In this document: in pieces, positions 56,579 through 64,000 of the stretch
Numbering within the stretch: the first letter of the stretch is position 1
Layout: every line of letters begins with the position of its first letter
Source of the DNA: Moraxella sp. VT-16-12
Lineage (GTDB): Bacteria > Pseudomonadota > Gammaproteobacteria > Pseudomonadales > Moraxellaceae
Direction of reading: 5' to 3'
NCBI RefSeq assembly: GCF_002224245.2
Contig: NZ_NKHK02000005.1
Span: forward strand, 124,001 to 188,000
Length of the DNA stretch: 64,000 bases
Position numbers and translations under genes: made by a program
Notes under the pieces: model-generated
Database searches by the model: none
What the model saw: the letters and a program-made list of their open reading frames with translations, nothing else
Told to the model about the DNA's origin: nothing

Positions 56579-57574
56579 TTATTCAAACCGCCAACCATCT
56601 TTGAGCTTATCACCCACCGCAATCTGCTCGGCAGTTAATGGCTTACCGCCTGCCCATTGCATTTTTGTGATATTTATCAAATGCTTATTGCCATTTTCAT
56701 CAGCACCACACGACACCAAAATCGCCTTACGCCCCACACTAATCACTTTACCTGCCGTCTCGGTGGTGGTTTGTTCGGACTTAATCGGCAAACACTCCAA
56801 AATTTTAATACGTTCGCCATTTAATAGCGTATAAGCATTTAAGGCACAGATTTGGCGGTTGATGGCGTGAGCCTGTTGTTGCCAATCTATCAAACCTTCA
56901 TCTGTGGTGATTTTTTGGGCATAATTGGCAAGGCTGTCGTCTTGTTTTTTGGCTTTGACTTGATAATCAGATAGGTTGGATAGCACTTCAACCATCGCCT
57001 GTCCGCCAAGCTCAGCAAGTTTGTCATGCAGTGTTTGGGTGGTGTCAGTATCAGCAATCTCACAGCTTGTTTTATAAAGCATATCGCCCGTATCTAGCCC
57101 TTGTGCCATCTGCATGATGGTAATGCCTGTGTGGCTATCACCTGCCAAAATCGCTCGCTGAATGGGTGCTGCCCCCCGCCAACGTGGGAGCAATGAAGCG
57201 TGAATATTTAAGCAGCCCAGCCTTGGTGTATTTAGCACTCCAAGCGGTAAAATCAGCCCATAAGCTGCCACAATCATCACATCAGGGCGATAATTTGCCA
57301 AAGTTTCACGTGAAACACGTCCGCTTTCATGCTCATTTTCAAATTTTAGGCTAAAACTGGTCGGCTGCTCTACAGGGATATGGTGAGCAAGAGCAAGCTC
57401 TTTGACGGGGCTTGCAGTGAGTTTTTGCCCCCGTCCTGCCTTGCGGTCTGGCTGAGTATAAACTGCTACGATATTGATGTTTAGGGCGGTTTGATGGTCA
57501 ATCAAGGCTTGTAAGGCGGTGGCGGCAAACTGGGGTGTGCCAGCAAAAACAACATTTAAAGGTGGTTTATTCAT
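56579..57574 (-). CDS. fmt: Methionyl-tRNA formyltransferase
   Basis: Fmt formylates initiator Met-tRNA. The N-terminal VVFAGTPQFAATALQALI, the catalytic HASLLPRWRGAAPIQRAIL region (conserved Asn-His-Asp set), GDSHTGITIMQM and a C-terminal anticodon-side domain are present. 331 residues. A def gene, often upstream, is not here; a decayed gene and ribE precede it. Its coding sequence contains a parS-like palindrome. Confidence 0.95.
   Translation of the reverse strand: MNKPPLNVVFAGTPQFAATALQALIDHQTALNINIVAVYTQPDRKAGRGQKLTASPVKELALAHHIPVEQPTSFSLKFENEHESGRVSRETLANYRPDVMIVAAYGLILPLGVLNTPRLGCLNIHASLLPRWRGAAPIQRAILAGDSHTGITIMQMAQGLDTGDMLYKTSCEIADTDTTQTLHDKLAELGGQAMVEVLSNLSDYQVKAKKQDDSLANYAQKITTDEGLIDWQQQAHAINRQICALNAYTLLNGERIKILECLPIKSEQTTTETAGKVISVGRKAILVSCGADENGNKHLINITKMQWAGGKPLTAEQIAVGDKLKDGWRFE
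57302..57317. promoter_or_regulatory. parS-like ParB-binding site 1 (inside fmt)
   Basis: AGTTTCACGTGAAACA matches 15 of 16 positions of the parS consensus TGTTTCACGTGAAACA and is a 14-base perfect palindrome. Confidence 0.7.
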
Positions 57575-57698
57575 AACTTCTCACAAAGGTCAATCAAGTG
57601 TTTTAGTGTCTTGGTTCATATCGCATCAAGTAAATCCATCAAAGCCGTGCATTTATCAAAACACAAATCACGTTGAACATCATTGGTTGTTTGTTTGG

Positions 57699-58075
57699 TC
57701 ATCGGTTGGCGACTGTGGCAGTTTTATACTTTGGCTTTTCAAGCTGACAGATATGCACCTGTTTTTGCTGTTTTTTGGCATAATCAATGGTGTATTTACA
57801 CTCATAGATTTACCTTCCCAAAACACAATCAGAACATCGGCAGTATCCACAATCAGCCAATTACAAAAAAGCAGTAGCACGCCCATGACGTTGATAATCA
57901 GGCTTCAAAATCATCTTTTGTAAATCATACTCATCAGCAAAATACTTAGCGAGACTGTCTACTCCTTTTACACCACGCACCATTGTATGCAGTGCGGATG
58001 TCAATCAGCTCATGGGATTTTTACAACAAAACGCATAATCACAAAACCACGAAAGCCAATAATAGCAAGTCCCAT
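57699..58075 (-). pseudogene. Decayed SLOG-family (DUF2493, cpYpsA-related) gene
   Basis: No single frame is open, but fragments in several minus-strand frames line up with the family in order. They are LAIIGFRGF, then CDYAF (after a frame change), ELIDIRTA, VRGVKGVDSLAKYFADEYDL with KPDYQRHGRATAF, then NWLIVDTADVLIVFWEGKS, and IDYAKKQQKQVHICQLEKPKY. At least four frame changes separate them. The total of about 125 codons matches an intact member (Rossmann-like nucleotide-binding fold). It starts 13 bases after the ribE stop. The original function is unknown. Confidence 0.75.
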
Positions 58076-58087
58076 CACCAACCAAAT

Positions 58088-58753
58088 TTAACGCCCAAAC
58101 CCACTTCTCACAAGTAACTCTTCGGTAATATTGCTCTGTGGTGTGCTACCGCCCTTCGCCCCAATCAATCTCTCCAAATACCGTGCCACCAAGTCCACTT
58201 CTATATTAACACTTCGCCCGACCAACCAGTGGCGAGCAATGTTGGTCATGTCAGCCGTGTGCGGAATGATATTTAGGCAAACAATATGCTCAGATGGCTT
58301 AATGCGATTGGTCGTCAAACTAATCCCATCAACCGTGATAGAACCTTTATCCGCCGTATATTTCATCAGCTCAGGCGGTATGGCAACTTCTATATAGACC
58401 GAGCGGGCGTCTTTGGCAATTTTGGCGATTTTGCCCACACCATCCACATGACCTGCCACGATATGACCACCAAAGCGAGTGGTGGGCAACATGGCTTTTT
58501 CTAGGTTTAGTGTGTCGCCCACTTTCCATGCGTTTAGGGCGGTGATGGATAATGTTTCACGTGAAACATCAACGGCATAGTTGTTGCCATCAAGAGCCAC
58601 CACCGTCAAACAAATGCCATTGGATGCAATAGAATCGCCCAATTTCACATCGCTAAAATCTAGCTTTGGTGCGTTGATGGTCAGCCTAACATCACCCCCT
58701 ATGGGCGAAATGGCGGTGAGTGTGCCTGTGGTCTCTATAATACCTGTGAACAT
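58088..58753 (-). CDS. ribE: Riboflavin synthase alpha chain
   Basis: It makes riboflavin from two 6,7-dimethyl-8-ribityllumazine molecules. The 221-residue protein has two homologous barrels: MFTGIIETTGTL then SIASNGICLTVV, and GGHIVAGHVDGVGKI then SITVDGISLTTN. It contains a perfect parS-like site (58553-58568). No FMN riboswitch was seen upstream. Confidence 0.95.
   Translation of the reverse strand: MFTGIIETTGTLTAISPIGGDVRLTINAPKLDFSDVKLGDSIASNGICLTVVALDGNNYAVDVSRETLSITALNAWKVGDTLNLEKAMLPTTRFGGHIVAGHVDGVGKIAKIAKDARSVYIEVAIPPELMKYTADKGSITVDGISLTTNRIKPSEHIVCLNIIPHTADMTNIARHWLVGRSVNIEVDLVARYLERLIGAKGGSTPQSNITEELLVRSGFGR
58553..58568. promoter_or_regulatory. parS site 2 (inside ribE), perfect match
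   Basis: TGTTTCACGTGAAACA matches the ParB-binding consensus at all 16 positions. Confidence 0.85.
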
Positions 58754-58922
58754 AATTTTCTCTACAAATTTATTTTATTAAAAATAAATCATCTTAACAC
58801 AAATCATTTTATAAATCTTAGTGTCGCTCATATCTGCCGCATAAAACCTGATCTGGTTGTGGATAACTTTTTATACGTCTTATCATCATCGCACGCCAAC
58901 CAACTTATCCACAGCCTGTCTA

Positions 58923-58938
58923 TGTTTCATGTGAAACT
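58923..58938. promoter_or_regulatory. parS-like site 3
   Basis: TGTTTCATGTGAAACT matches 14 of 16 parS positions, in the ribE-ribD gap between two DnaA boxes. Confidence 0.6.
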
Positions 58939-59045
58939 TTTATTCACAAACTGTTTTTACATAAAACGCACACAATGTAAGGTCAGCAGAGGTGTTTTTG
59001 TTTTGTAGCACAAAGCATTTGATATGAATACAAAAAGTTTTCCAC

Positions 59046-59061
59046 AGTTTCATATGAAACA
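59046..59061. promoter_or_regulatory. parS-like site 4, degenerate
   Basis: AGTTTCATATGAAACA keeps the palindrome but the central CG is TA (13 of 16), adjoining a DnaA-box match. Confidence 0.45.
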
Positions 59062-59090
59062 TATCAAGCAAACTTTTGGTGCATGAGATA

Positions 59091-60203
59091 TCATGATTGG
59101 GTTGTGGATAACTTATCATGTCGTTTCACAAATACCAGTTTAATATCATCGCCCAATCTTTCCACATTGGTAAGCGTAAAATCCAATTTGTCAGACAATC
59201 TGTCAATTTGTCCCAAAAACATTGGGCGAGCAGTAGCACCAAGCAGACAAGGGGCTTGATACACCACCAATTCATCAATCAACCCTTGTTCCAAAAAAGC
59301 CGTTGTCAATGTCGCCCCTGCTTCTACCAATACATCATAACATTGATACTCTGCCACCAAAGTTTTTAGCAAAGACACCAAATCATCTCGCCAAATTAAG
59401 CCATCAGAGTTTTGAAATACAACATAATCATCATCAGTATCTAGGCGATGACTTCTGTCTAGCACCACGATGTTTGGCTGGGGTATGGCGGTTTTGCCAA
59501 TAGGCAAATCCACATCAGCCAAACGCACGTTTAATTTGGGGTTGTCAGCAATAATCGTGCTAGAGCCTGTGATGATTGCCCCACTTATCGCACGCAAATA
59601 CTGTACATCTGTACGTGCCATCTGCCCTGTTATCCATTTGGATTCACCACTTGACATGGCAATACGCCCATCAAGGCTGATACCCATTTTTAGACGCACA
59701 TAAGGCAAGCCTGTTGCCATCGCTTTTAAAAAACCTGCATTTAATGCCCGTGCCCGCTTTTCACGCACACCAAGCGTTACCATAATCCCTGCGTTTAACA
59801 GTTTGATAATACCTTGTCCTGCCACTTGTGGATTGGGGTCAGCACAAGCAATCACCACACGCCCCACACGCTCTTTAATCAACATATCCACACAAGGGGG
59901 CGTGCGACCTGTATGACTACACGGTTCAAGCGTTACATAAACACTCGCTCCTGTGATGTCTATCCCTTGCTCTTTGACGTGGTTGGTGGCAAACACTTCG
60001 GCATGGGGATAGCCTGCCTTAGGGTGAAAGCCTTTGCCAATAATGACATCATCTTTGACAATCACACAGCCCACACAAGGGTTGGGACGGGTGGTCAATC
60101 GCCCTTTGCTGGCTTCATCTAGTGCCAAGGTCATATAAAATTCATCGTTTGGCAAACTTGGGCTTAGCTGACCGTACACTTCATCTGATAAAAATTGGGT
60201 CAT
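59091..60203 (-). CDS. ribD: Bifunctional riboflavin biosynthesis deaminase/reductase RibD
   Basis: RibD has a deaminase half (zinc residues in the HAEV and PCSHTGRTPPC motifs) and a reductase half from about residue 155 (YVRLKMGISLDGRIAMSSGESKWI). It performs the second and third steps of riboflavin synthesis. The length of 370 residues is typical. Its last codons contain a DnaA box. nrdR lies 3 bases upstream. Confidence 0.94.
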   Translation of the reverse strand: MTQFLSDEVYGQLSPSLPNDEFYMTLALDEASKGRLTTRPNPCVGCVIVKDDVIIGKGFHPKAGYPHAEVFATNHVKEQGIDITGASVYVTLEPCSHTGRTPPCVDMLIKERVGRVVIACADPNPQVAGQGIIKLLNAGIMVTLGVREKRARALNAGFLKAMATGLPYVRLKMGISLDGRIAMSSGESKWITGQMARTDVQYLRAISGAIITGSSTIIADNPKLNVRLADVDLPIGKTAIPQPNIVVLDRSHRLDTDDDYVVFQNSDGLIWRDDLVSLLKTLVAEYQCYDVLVEAGATLTTAFLEQGLIDELVVYQAPCLLGATARPMFLGQIDRLSDKLDFTLTNVERLGDDIKLVFVKRHDKLSTTQS

Positions 60204-60206
60204 GAC

Positions 60207-60698
60207 TTACTCACTTTTACCGTCATCAACTTTGTGTTTGTCATCAAGTCTGGGGGTAAAATTTTCAAGCTCCGCCTTAAAAGCTTCTATATCCTGAAAA
60301 TCCCGATACACACTGGCAAAACGCACATAAGCCACATCATCTATCGCTTTTAACTCACCCATGACAATCTCGCCCAAAGTACGGCTAGACACTTCTCGCT
60401 CACCAGTTTGACGAAGTCGCTGTTCAATGCGATGTACGATGGCATCAATCTCATCAATGCTGACAGGGCGTTTTTGTAGGGGCAATGCCATAGAGCGACG
60501 AAGTTTATTATAATCATAAGGTTCACGCAAGCCATTACTTTTGATGATACGTGGCATGACCACCTCCATCACTTCAAAAGTGGTAAAACGCTCACCGCAT
60601 TCGGTACATTGGCGACGGCGACGAACCTGCGACCCTTCGGCAGCAAGACGTGAATCAATCACTTTGGTATCAACAGCACCACAAAACGGACAATACAT
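60207..60698 (-). CDS. nrdR: Transcriptional repressor NrdR
   Basis: NrdR represses ribonucleotide reductase genes in response to dATP. The start [19 protein letters not shown] has the first half of the zinc ribbon, and [13 protein letters not shown] the second. The ATP-cone domain follows to about residue 140. The ATG at 60698 with an AGGGG site gives 163 residues; an ATG 8 codons earlier is less likely. The nrdR-ribD pair is conserved. Confidence 0.95.
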   Translation of the reverse strand: MYCPFCGAVDTKVIDSRLAAEGSQVRRRRQCTECGERFTTFEVMEVVMPRIIKSNGLREPYDYNKLRRSMALPLQKRPVSIDEIDAIVHRIEQRLRQTGEREVSSRTLGEIVMGELKAIDDVAYVRFASVYRDFQDIEAFKAELENFTPRLDDKHKVDDGKSE

Positions 60699-60706
60699 AT
60701 CTGCCC

Positions 60707-62119
60707 CTATTTTCCAATACAAAAACTGCTAAAAATCCGCCCCAACAACTCATCACTACTCATCTGCCCCGTCATCTCACCAAGTGCCTGCTGTGATAGC
60801 CTTAAACTCTCTGCCACCAGCTCGCCCGCCTGATAAACAGTCAATTGTATATAAGCATCATGAGCATGAGACTTAGCACGTTTTAGAGCATCAAGATGAC
60901 GTGTACGAGCAATCAGGCTGTTTTCTGGGGGGTGAAAACCCACTTTGTTTTTTAGCACCGCCACCAATTTATCAATACCTTGACCTGTTTGACAAGACAC
61001 ATTGACATGAGCGGATGGTACATTATCCATCAAATGAGCTGATGTTTCATGTGAAACATCAGGTAGCAAATCGCTTTTATTGGCAACCATGACAAGTTTC
61101 TGCTCAAAACTTTCTTGCCCCAGCTCTGCAATGACATCAAAAAACAGCGCTTTTGCCAACTCAAAAGGGGCATTTTCTTTGCTAACATCATAAACAAACA
61201 ATAACACATCTGCCTGCCTGACCGCCATTTTGGCTCGGTCTATGCCGATTTTTTCCACCTTATCGTGCGTGTCTCTAAGTCCTGCTGTGTCGGTCAAATG
61301 CACCGTCAAACCATCAAGCACCAACATCTCTGACAGCGTGTCTCGGGTCGTCCCTGCCACGTCAGTTACGATGGCGCGCTCCACGCCTGCAAGGCGATTT
61401 AACAAACTTGATTTGCCCGCATTGGGCTTGCCTGCCAACACCACTTGCACACCATCTCTTAAAAGCTGACCCTGTTTGGCATTGTTTAAAATACCATCAA
61501 TTTGCTGTAAGATACTGCTGATTTTTTGCTCAATCACCCCATCTGATAAAAATTCCACGTCCTCTTCATCACTAAAATCAATGCTGGCTTCCACGTACAG
61601 ACGAAGGTTGATAATTTTTTCATTTAAGTCATTGATTTTATTTGAAAATTCACCAGATAAAGAACGAATCGCACCTCTTGCCTGAGCCATGCTTGTTGCA
61701 CTGATGGCGTCCGCGATTGCCTCAGCTTGCAGTAAGTCAATTTTATCATTTTCAAAGGCACGCATGGAAAACTCGCCAGCGGTCGCCTGCCTTGCTCCAA
61801 GCTCAAAACAACGAGCCAAGAGCATATTTTGTAGCACCATGCCGCCATGCCCTTGTAGCTCTACCACATCCTCGCCTGTAAAAGAATGCGGGGCATTAAA
61901 ATAAATCACCACCCCTTCATCAATCACGGTCTCTTTATCATCTTTAAATGTGGCAAAATGGGCGTGGCGTGGTATCAGTTTGGACTTACCCGTGATGGCA
62001 CAGCCAATCTGATAGGCGGTGCGACCTGACAGGCGAATGATGCCCACGCCACCTTGACCGATAGGGCTGGCGATGGCGGCAATGGTGGGTTGTTGGTATT
62101 TTGACATGACATGAGACAT
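60707..62119 (-). CDS. mnmE: tRNA modification GTPase MnmE
   Basis: MnmE with MnmG makes the 5-carboxymethylaminomethyl modification at U34 of tRNAs. A formyl-THF-binding domain is N-terminal, then a helical domain and an inserted G domain with [14 protein letters not shown] (G1), DVAGTTRDT (G2), DTAGLR (G3) and NKSD (G4). The C-terminus ends CIGK, carrying the conserved CxGK motif. 470 residues, or 466 from an internal ATG at 62107. It contains a parS-like palindrome. Confidence 0.96.
   Translation of the reverse strand: MSHVMSKYQQPTIAAIASPIGQGGVGIIRLSGRTAYQIGCAITGKSKLIPRHAHFATFKDDKETVIDEGVVIYFNAPHSFTGEDVVELQGHGGMVLQNMLLARCFELGARQATAGEFSMRAFENDKIDLLQAEAIADAISATSMAQARGAIRSLSGEFSNKINDLNEKIINLRLYVEASIDFSDEEDVEFLSDGVIEQKISSILQQIDGILNNAKQGQLLRDGVQVVLAGKPNAGKSSLLNRLAGVERAIVTDVAGTTRDTLSEMLVLDGLTVHLTDTAGLRDTHDKVEKIGIDRAKMAVRQADVLLFVYDVSKENAPFELAKALFFDVIAELGQESFEQKLVMVANKSDLLPDVSHETSAHLMDNVPSAHVNVSCQTGQGIDKLVAVLKNKVGFHPPENSLIARTRHLDALKRAKSHAHDAYIQLTVYQAGELVAESLRLSQQALGEMTGQMSSDELLGRIFSSFCIGK
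61043..61058. promoter_or_regulatory. parS-like site 5 (inside mnmE)
   Basis: TGTTTCATGTGAAACA matches 15 of 16 positions of parS. Confidence 0.65.
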
Positions 62120-62163
62120 TGATAAAATGATGTTATTTTAGCATTTTTAAAGATTTTTATCAT

Positions 62164-62196
62164 AAAAAAATCCCACTTGCTGACAAATGGGATTTT
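62164..62196 (-). terminator. Rho-independent terminator after yidC
   Basis: On the minus strand AAAATCCCA and TGGGATTTT pair around 12 bases and are followed by Ts, just after the yidC stop at 62218. Confidence 0.8.
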
Positions 62197-62217
62197 ATGT
62201 GGATTAAATTTATCCAA

Positions 62218-63870
62218 TTAAGCGGCTTTGGTAGCCATCTGTTTTTCAATGCGTTTATTGACAAGGTGCTGATGTGCCATGCTAAATAGGTTATTGACTG
62301 TCCAATACAGCACCAAACCTGCTGGGAAAAACAGCATAAATACCGCAAAAATCAATGGCATGATTTTCATCATCTTGGCTTGCATGGGGTCAGAAGGCTG
62401 TGGATTAAGCAGTTGTTGGACATACATGGTTGCCCCCATAAAAATCGGCAACACAAACCAAGGATCCATGGCAGACAAATCTTTAATCCACAAAATCCAC
62501 GGAGCATGACGCAGCTCCACACTCTCCACCAAACACCAATACAGCCCCAAAAAAATCGGCATTTGTAGCAAAATGGGCAAACAGCCTGCCATTGGGTTGA
62601 CTTTTTCATCACGATACAACTGCATCATTGCCTGACTCATCGCCATGCGGTCATCGCCATGTTTTTCTTTTAGAGCTTCTAATTTAGGTGCAATGGCACG
62701 CATTTTTGCCATAGACACATAGCTTTTGTTGGACAGCCAAAACAAGGCAATTTTAACAATCAGTGTCAAACCAATAATCGCCCAGCCCCAGTTGCCTAGC
62801 ACTTTGTATAGCATTTCTAGTATCATAAATAATGGCTTAGAAATGGGCCAAAACACCCCATAGTCCACTGTTTTTTCCAAACCATCAGCAACTCCAGACA
62901 GCTCTTTTTGCACTTTGGGACCGGCATAAAGCGTGGCATCCAAGGTCATCTGCTTACCTGCTGGCACATTCACCACAGGGCTATTAAAGCCAATAAAATG
63001 CTCATTATTTTGGGAGCGACTATAAAATTGACCATCAAAATTGCCTGATGGTGTCCACGCTGACACAAAATAATGCTGAATGATGGCAACCCAACCATCT
63101 TTGTCTTGACCTTTTAACTCGTCATCATTAAACTCTTTGAATTTTAGTTTATTATAAGGGCTATCAGGTGTGCCCCACGCTCCCCCCAAATAAGTTGCCA
63201 TGCCCATCATGCCCTTATCATCAAGACCAGGGTCAGCACTATCATCACGTTTTAGTTGAGCGTACATTTGCCCTTGCCAATTATTTTCGGTGGCGTTATT
63301 AATGTTGTAGCTGACTGTGATGGGGTATTCACCCGCCTTAAAAGTATAAGTTTTAGTGATGGTTAAGCCATCTTTTTGATAAATAAGCGGTACTTGCAAT
63401 GTCCCTGATGTTTCGTTGAGCACATAATGTGTCTGCGGACTGGTGTATGTGGCACGCCCTGCATTGGTATCAATACCATCTTGCCCAATAAGTCCAGATT
63501 GAGCCACATAAGTACGCCCCCTTTGACCACTTTCTAGCAACACAAAAGGCTCATCTCCCCCCAAAACAGCATCATACTGCTTCAAGGATGCAGAAACCAC
63601 ATCGCCACCCACAGGGTCTATCTTAATGTCATAACGGTCTGTTGAAACACTAATCAGCTGACCTGTTTGCACAGGCACAGACGCTACTTGGGCAGTACTT
63701 ATGACTGGCACATCGCCACCTGCTGACATTGCAGGCACATCATTGGTATTAGTAGCAACGGGTGTGGTGGCGGGCTTTGTGGTGGCATAGTCATCACGCC
63801 ATGCCAAAATCAACAAATAACAAGTGATGAGCATCGCAATGATGATTAATATCCGCAGAATTTTTTGCAT
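62218..63870 (-). CDS. yidC: Membrane protein insertase YidC
   Basis: YidC inserts and folds inner-membrane proteins, alone or with SecYEG. The 550-residue protein has an N-terminal membrane anchor, a large periplasmic beta domain (about 60-340), and five C-terminal membrane segments. NPMAGCLPILLQMPIFLGLYW and MPLIFAVFMLFFPAGLVLYW are the conserved insertase motifs. A rho-independent terminator separates it from mnmE. It is a marker of the origin-proximal yidC block. Confidence 0.96.
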   Translation of the reverse strand: MQKILRILIIIAMLITCYLLILAWRDDYATTKPATTPVATNTNDVPAMSAGGDVPVISTAQVASVPVQTGQLISVSTDRYDIKIDPVGGDVVSASLKQYDAVLGGDEPFVLLESGQRGRTYVAQSGLIGQDGIDTNAGRATYTSPQTHYVLNETSGTLQVPLIYQKDGLTITKTYTFKAGEYPITVSYNINNATENNWQGQMYAQLKRDDSADPGLDDKGMMGMATYLGGAWGTPDSPYNKLKFKEFNDDELKGQDKDGWVAIIQHYFVSAWTPSGNFDGQFYSRSQNNEHFIGFNSPVVNVPAGKQMTLDATLYAGPKVQKELSGVADGLEKTVDYGVFWPISKPLFMILEMLYKVLGNWGWAIIGLTLIVKIALFWLSNKSYVSMAKMRAIAPKLEALKEKHGDDRMAMSQAMMQLYRDEKVNPMAGCLPILLQMPIFLGLYWCLVESVELRHAPWILWIKDLSAMDPWFVLPIFMGATMYVQQLLNPQPSDPMQAKMMKIMPLIFAVFMLFFPAGLVLYWTVNNLFSMAHQHLVNKRIEKQMATKAA

Positions 63871-63948
63871 AAAACTATCCTAAACTGGCAAAATCTTGCC
63901 ACCAAAAATCATAAAACAGGCTATTTTACTAAAATTTTAGCAAAAAAC

Positions 63949-64000
63949 CTAGCCCTTCATCAGATGATTTCGCCAAGCGCTGTAGCTTAATTTGTCTTTA
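63949..64000 (-). CDS. Partial C-terminus of an upstream gene (possibly yidD or rnpA)
   Basis: A minus-strand frame is open from the right edge to a TAG at 63949-63951, ending in LSYSAWRNHLMKG. Position upstream of yidC suggests yidD or rnpA, but 16 visible residues are too few to identify either. The 12-base palindrome CTAAAATTTTAG (63929-63940) follows the stop. Confidence 0.3.
   Translation of the reverse strand, partial: KDKLSYSAWRNHLMKG

Larger units (their letters stand above)
58754..59111. other. Candidate chromosome replication origin or DnaA-binding locus
   Basis: The AT-rich stretch 58754-58822 is followed by DnaA-box matches: 58858-58866 (minus, TTATCCACA), 58905-58913 (plus, TTATCCACA), 58940-58948 (plus, TTATTCACA), 59038-59046 (plus, TTTTCCACA) and 59103-59111 (minus, TTATCCACA, inside the 3' end of ribD). 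Two parS-like palindromes are interleaved. No protein gene lies in the 337-base gap. It is origin-like, but canonical oriC near dnaA and rpmH could also lie right of the window. Confidence 0.6.

Noticed and set aside
57519-57923. Plus-strand 134-codon ORF in the fmt-ribE region
   Set aside because: It is antisense to the 5' end of fmt and to the SLOG pseudogene; the coding signal is on the minus strand.
1-64000. CRISPR array, restriction-modification or phage-defence system
   Set aside because: I saw no repeat-spacer pattern, methylase/nuclease pair or known defence gene in the window.

Overview
The window looks like chromosomal DNA of a Moraxellaceae gammaproteobacterium, most likely Moraxella or a close relative. 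This rests on protein similarity recalled from memory, moderate AT-richness, a mur/fts cluster that starts at rsmH with no mraZ visible, and a yidC-mnmE block. No database search was run. About 60 genes are supported. There are no rRNA genes, CRISPR arrays or recognisable tRNAs, and most of the right half is on the minus strand.

Layout. 1-7.7 kb: a carbon-starvation-type peptide transporter (cut by the left edge), an orphan membrane protein, xerD, tusA, a HEAT-repeat protein, and a minus-strand run recN / yqgE / ruvX / membrane protein. 7.8-10.7 kb: a LysR regulator, a small accessory patch with one frameshifted gene, and a solitary tnpB of the IS200/IS605 group with terminal hairpins. 10.8-25 kb: tyrB, two small genes, an HD-domain and a PH-like protein, rpmI-rplT with its promoter and structured leader, hemN, pheS-pheT-ihfA, a RhlE-type helicase and relA. 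25-30 kb: an exported orphan protein, mutM, and hisIE-tatABC-nitroreductase. 30-38.2 kb: the division and wall cluster rsmH-ftsL-ftsI-murE-[vapBC]-murF-mraY, with a toxin-antitoxin pair between murE and murF. 38.2-45 kb: an FKBP lipoprotein, a zinc-independent L36 gene with a Zur-like operator, psd, a pseudouridine synthase, a PlsC-type acyltransferase and parE. 45-51 kb: a probable mobile-element remnant, a histidine phosphatase, parC, a PhnA-like zinc-ribbon protein, ygfZ and dadA. 51-58 kb: a LysM protein, thrC, a possibly Fur-controlled methyltransferase, rsmB, a small orphan, fmt, and a decayed SLOG-family gene not open in any single frame. 58-64 kb: ribE, ribD, nrdR, mnmE and yidC.

The most noteworthy region is 57.3-61.1 kb. 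The ribE-ribD gap has an AT-rich stretch followed by several DnaA-box matches (two perfect, a third just inside ribD). Five parS-like palindromes lie within 3.8 kb, one matching all 16 positions of the ParB consensus. With mnmE and yidC next door, this marks an origin-proximal domain, and the gap is either oriC itself or a secondary DnaA-binding locus. The orientation of mnmE and yidC, compared with Pseudomonas-type origins, leaves open that the canonical oriC lies just beyond the right edge.

No complete new defence or biosynthetic system was found. The less ordinary items are the vapBC insertion in the wall operon, the tnpB with a hairpin over its own ribosome-binding site, the SLOG pseudogene, the Zur-like operator on rpmJ2, and the origin-like cluster.
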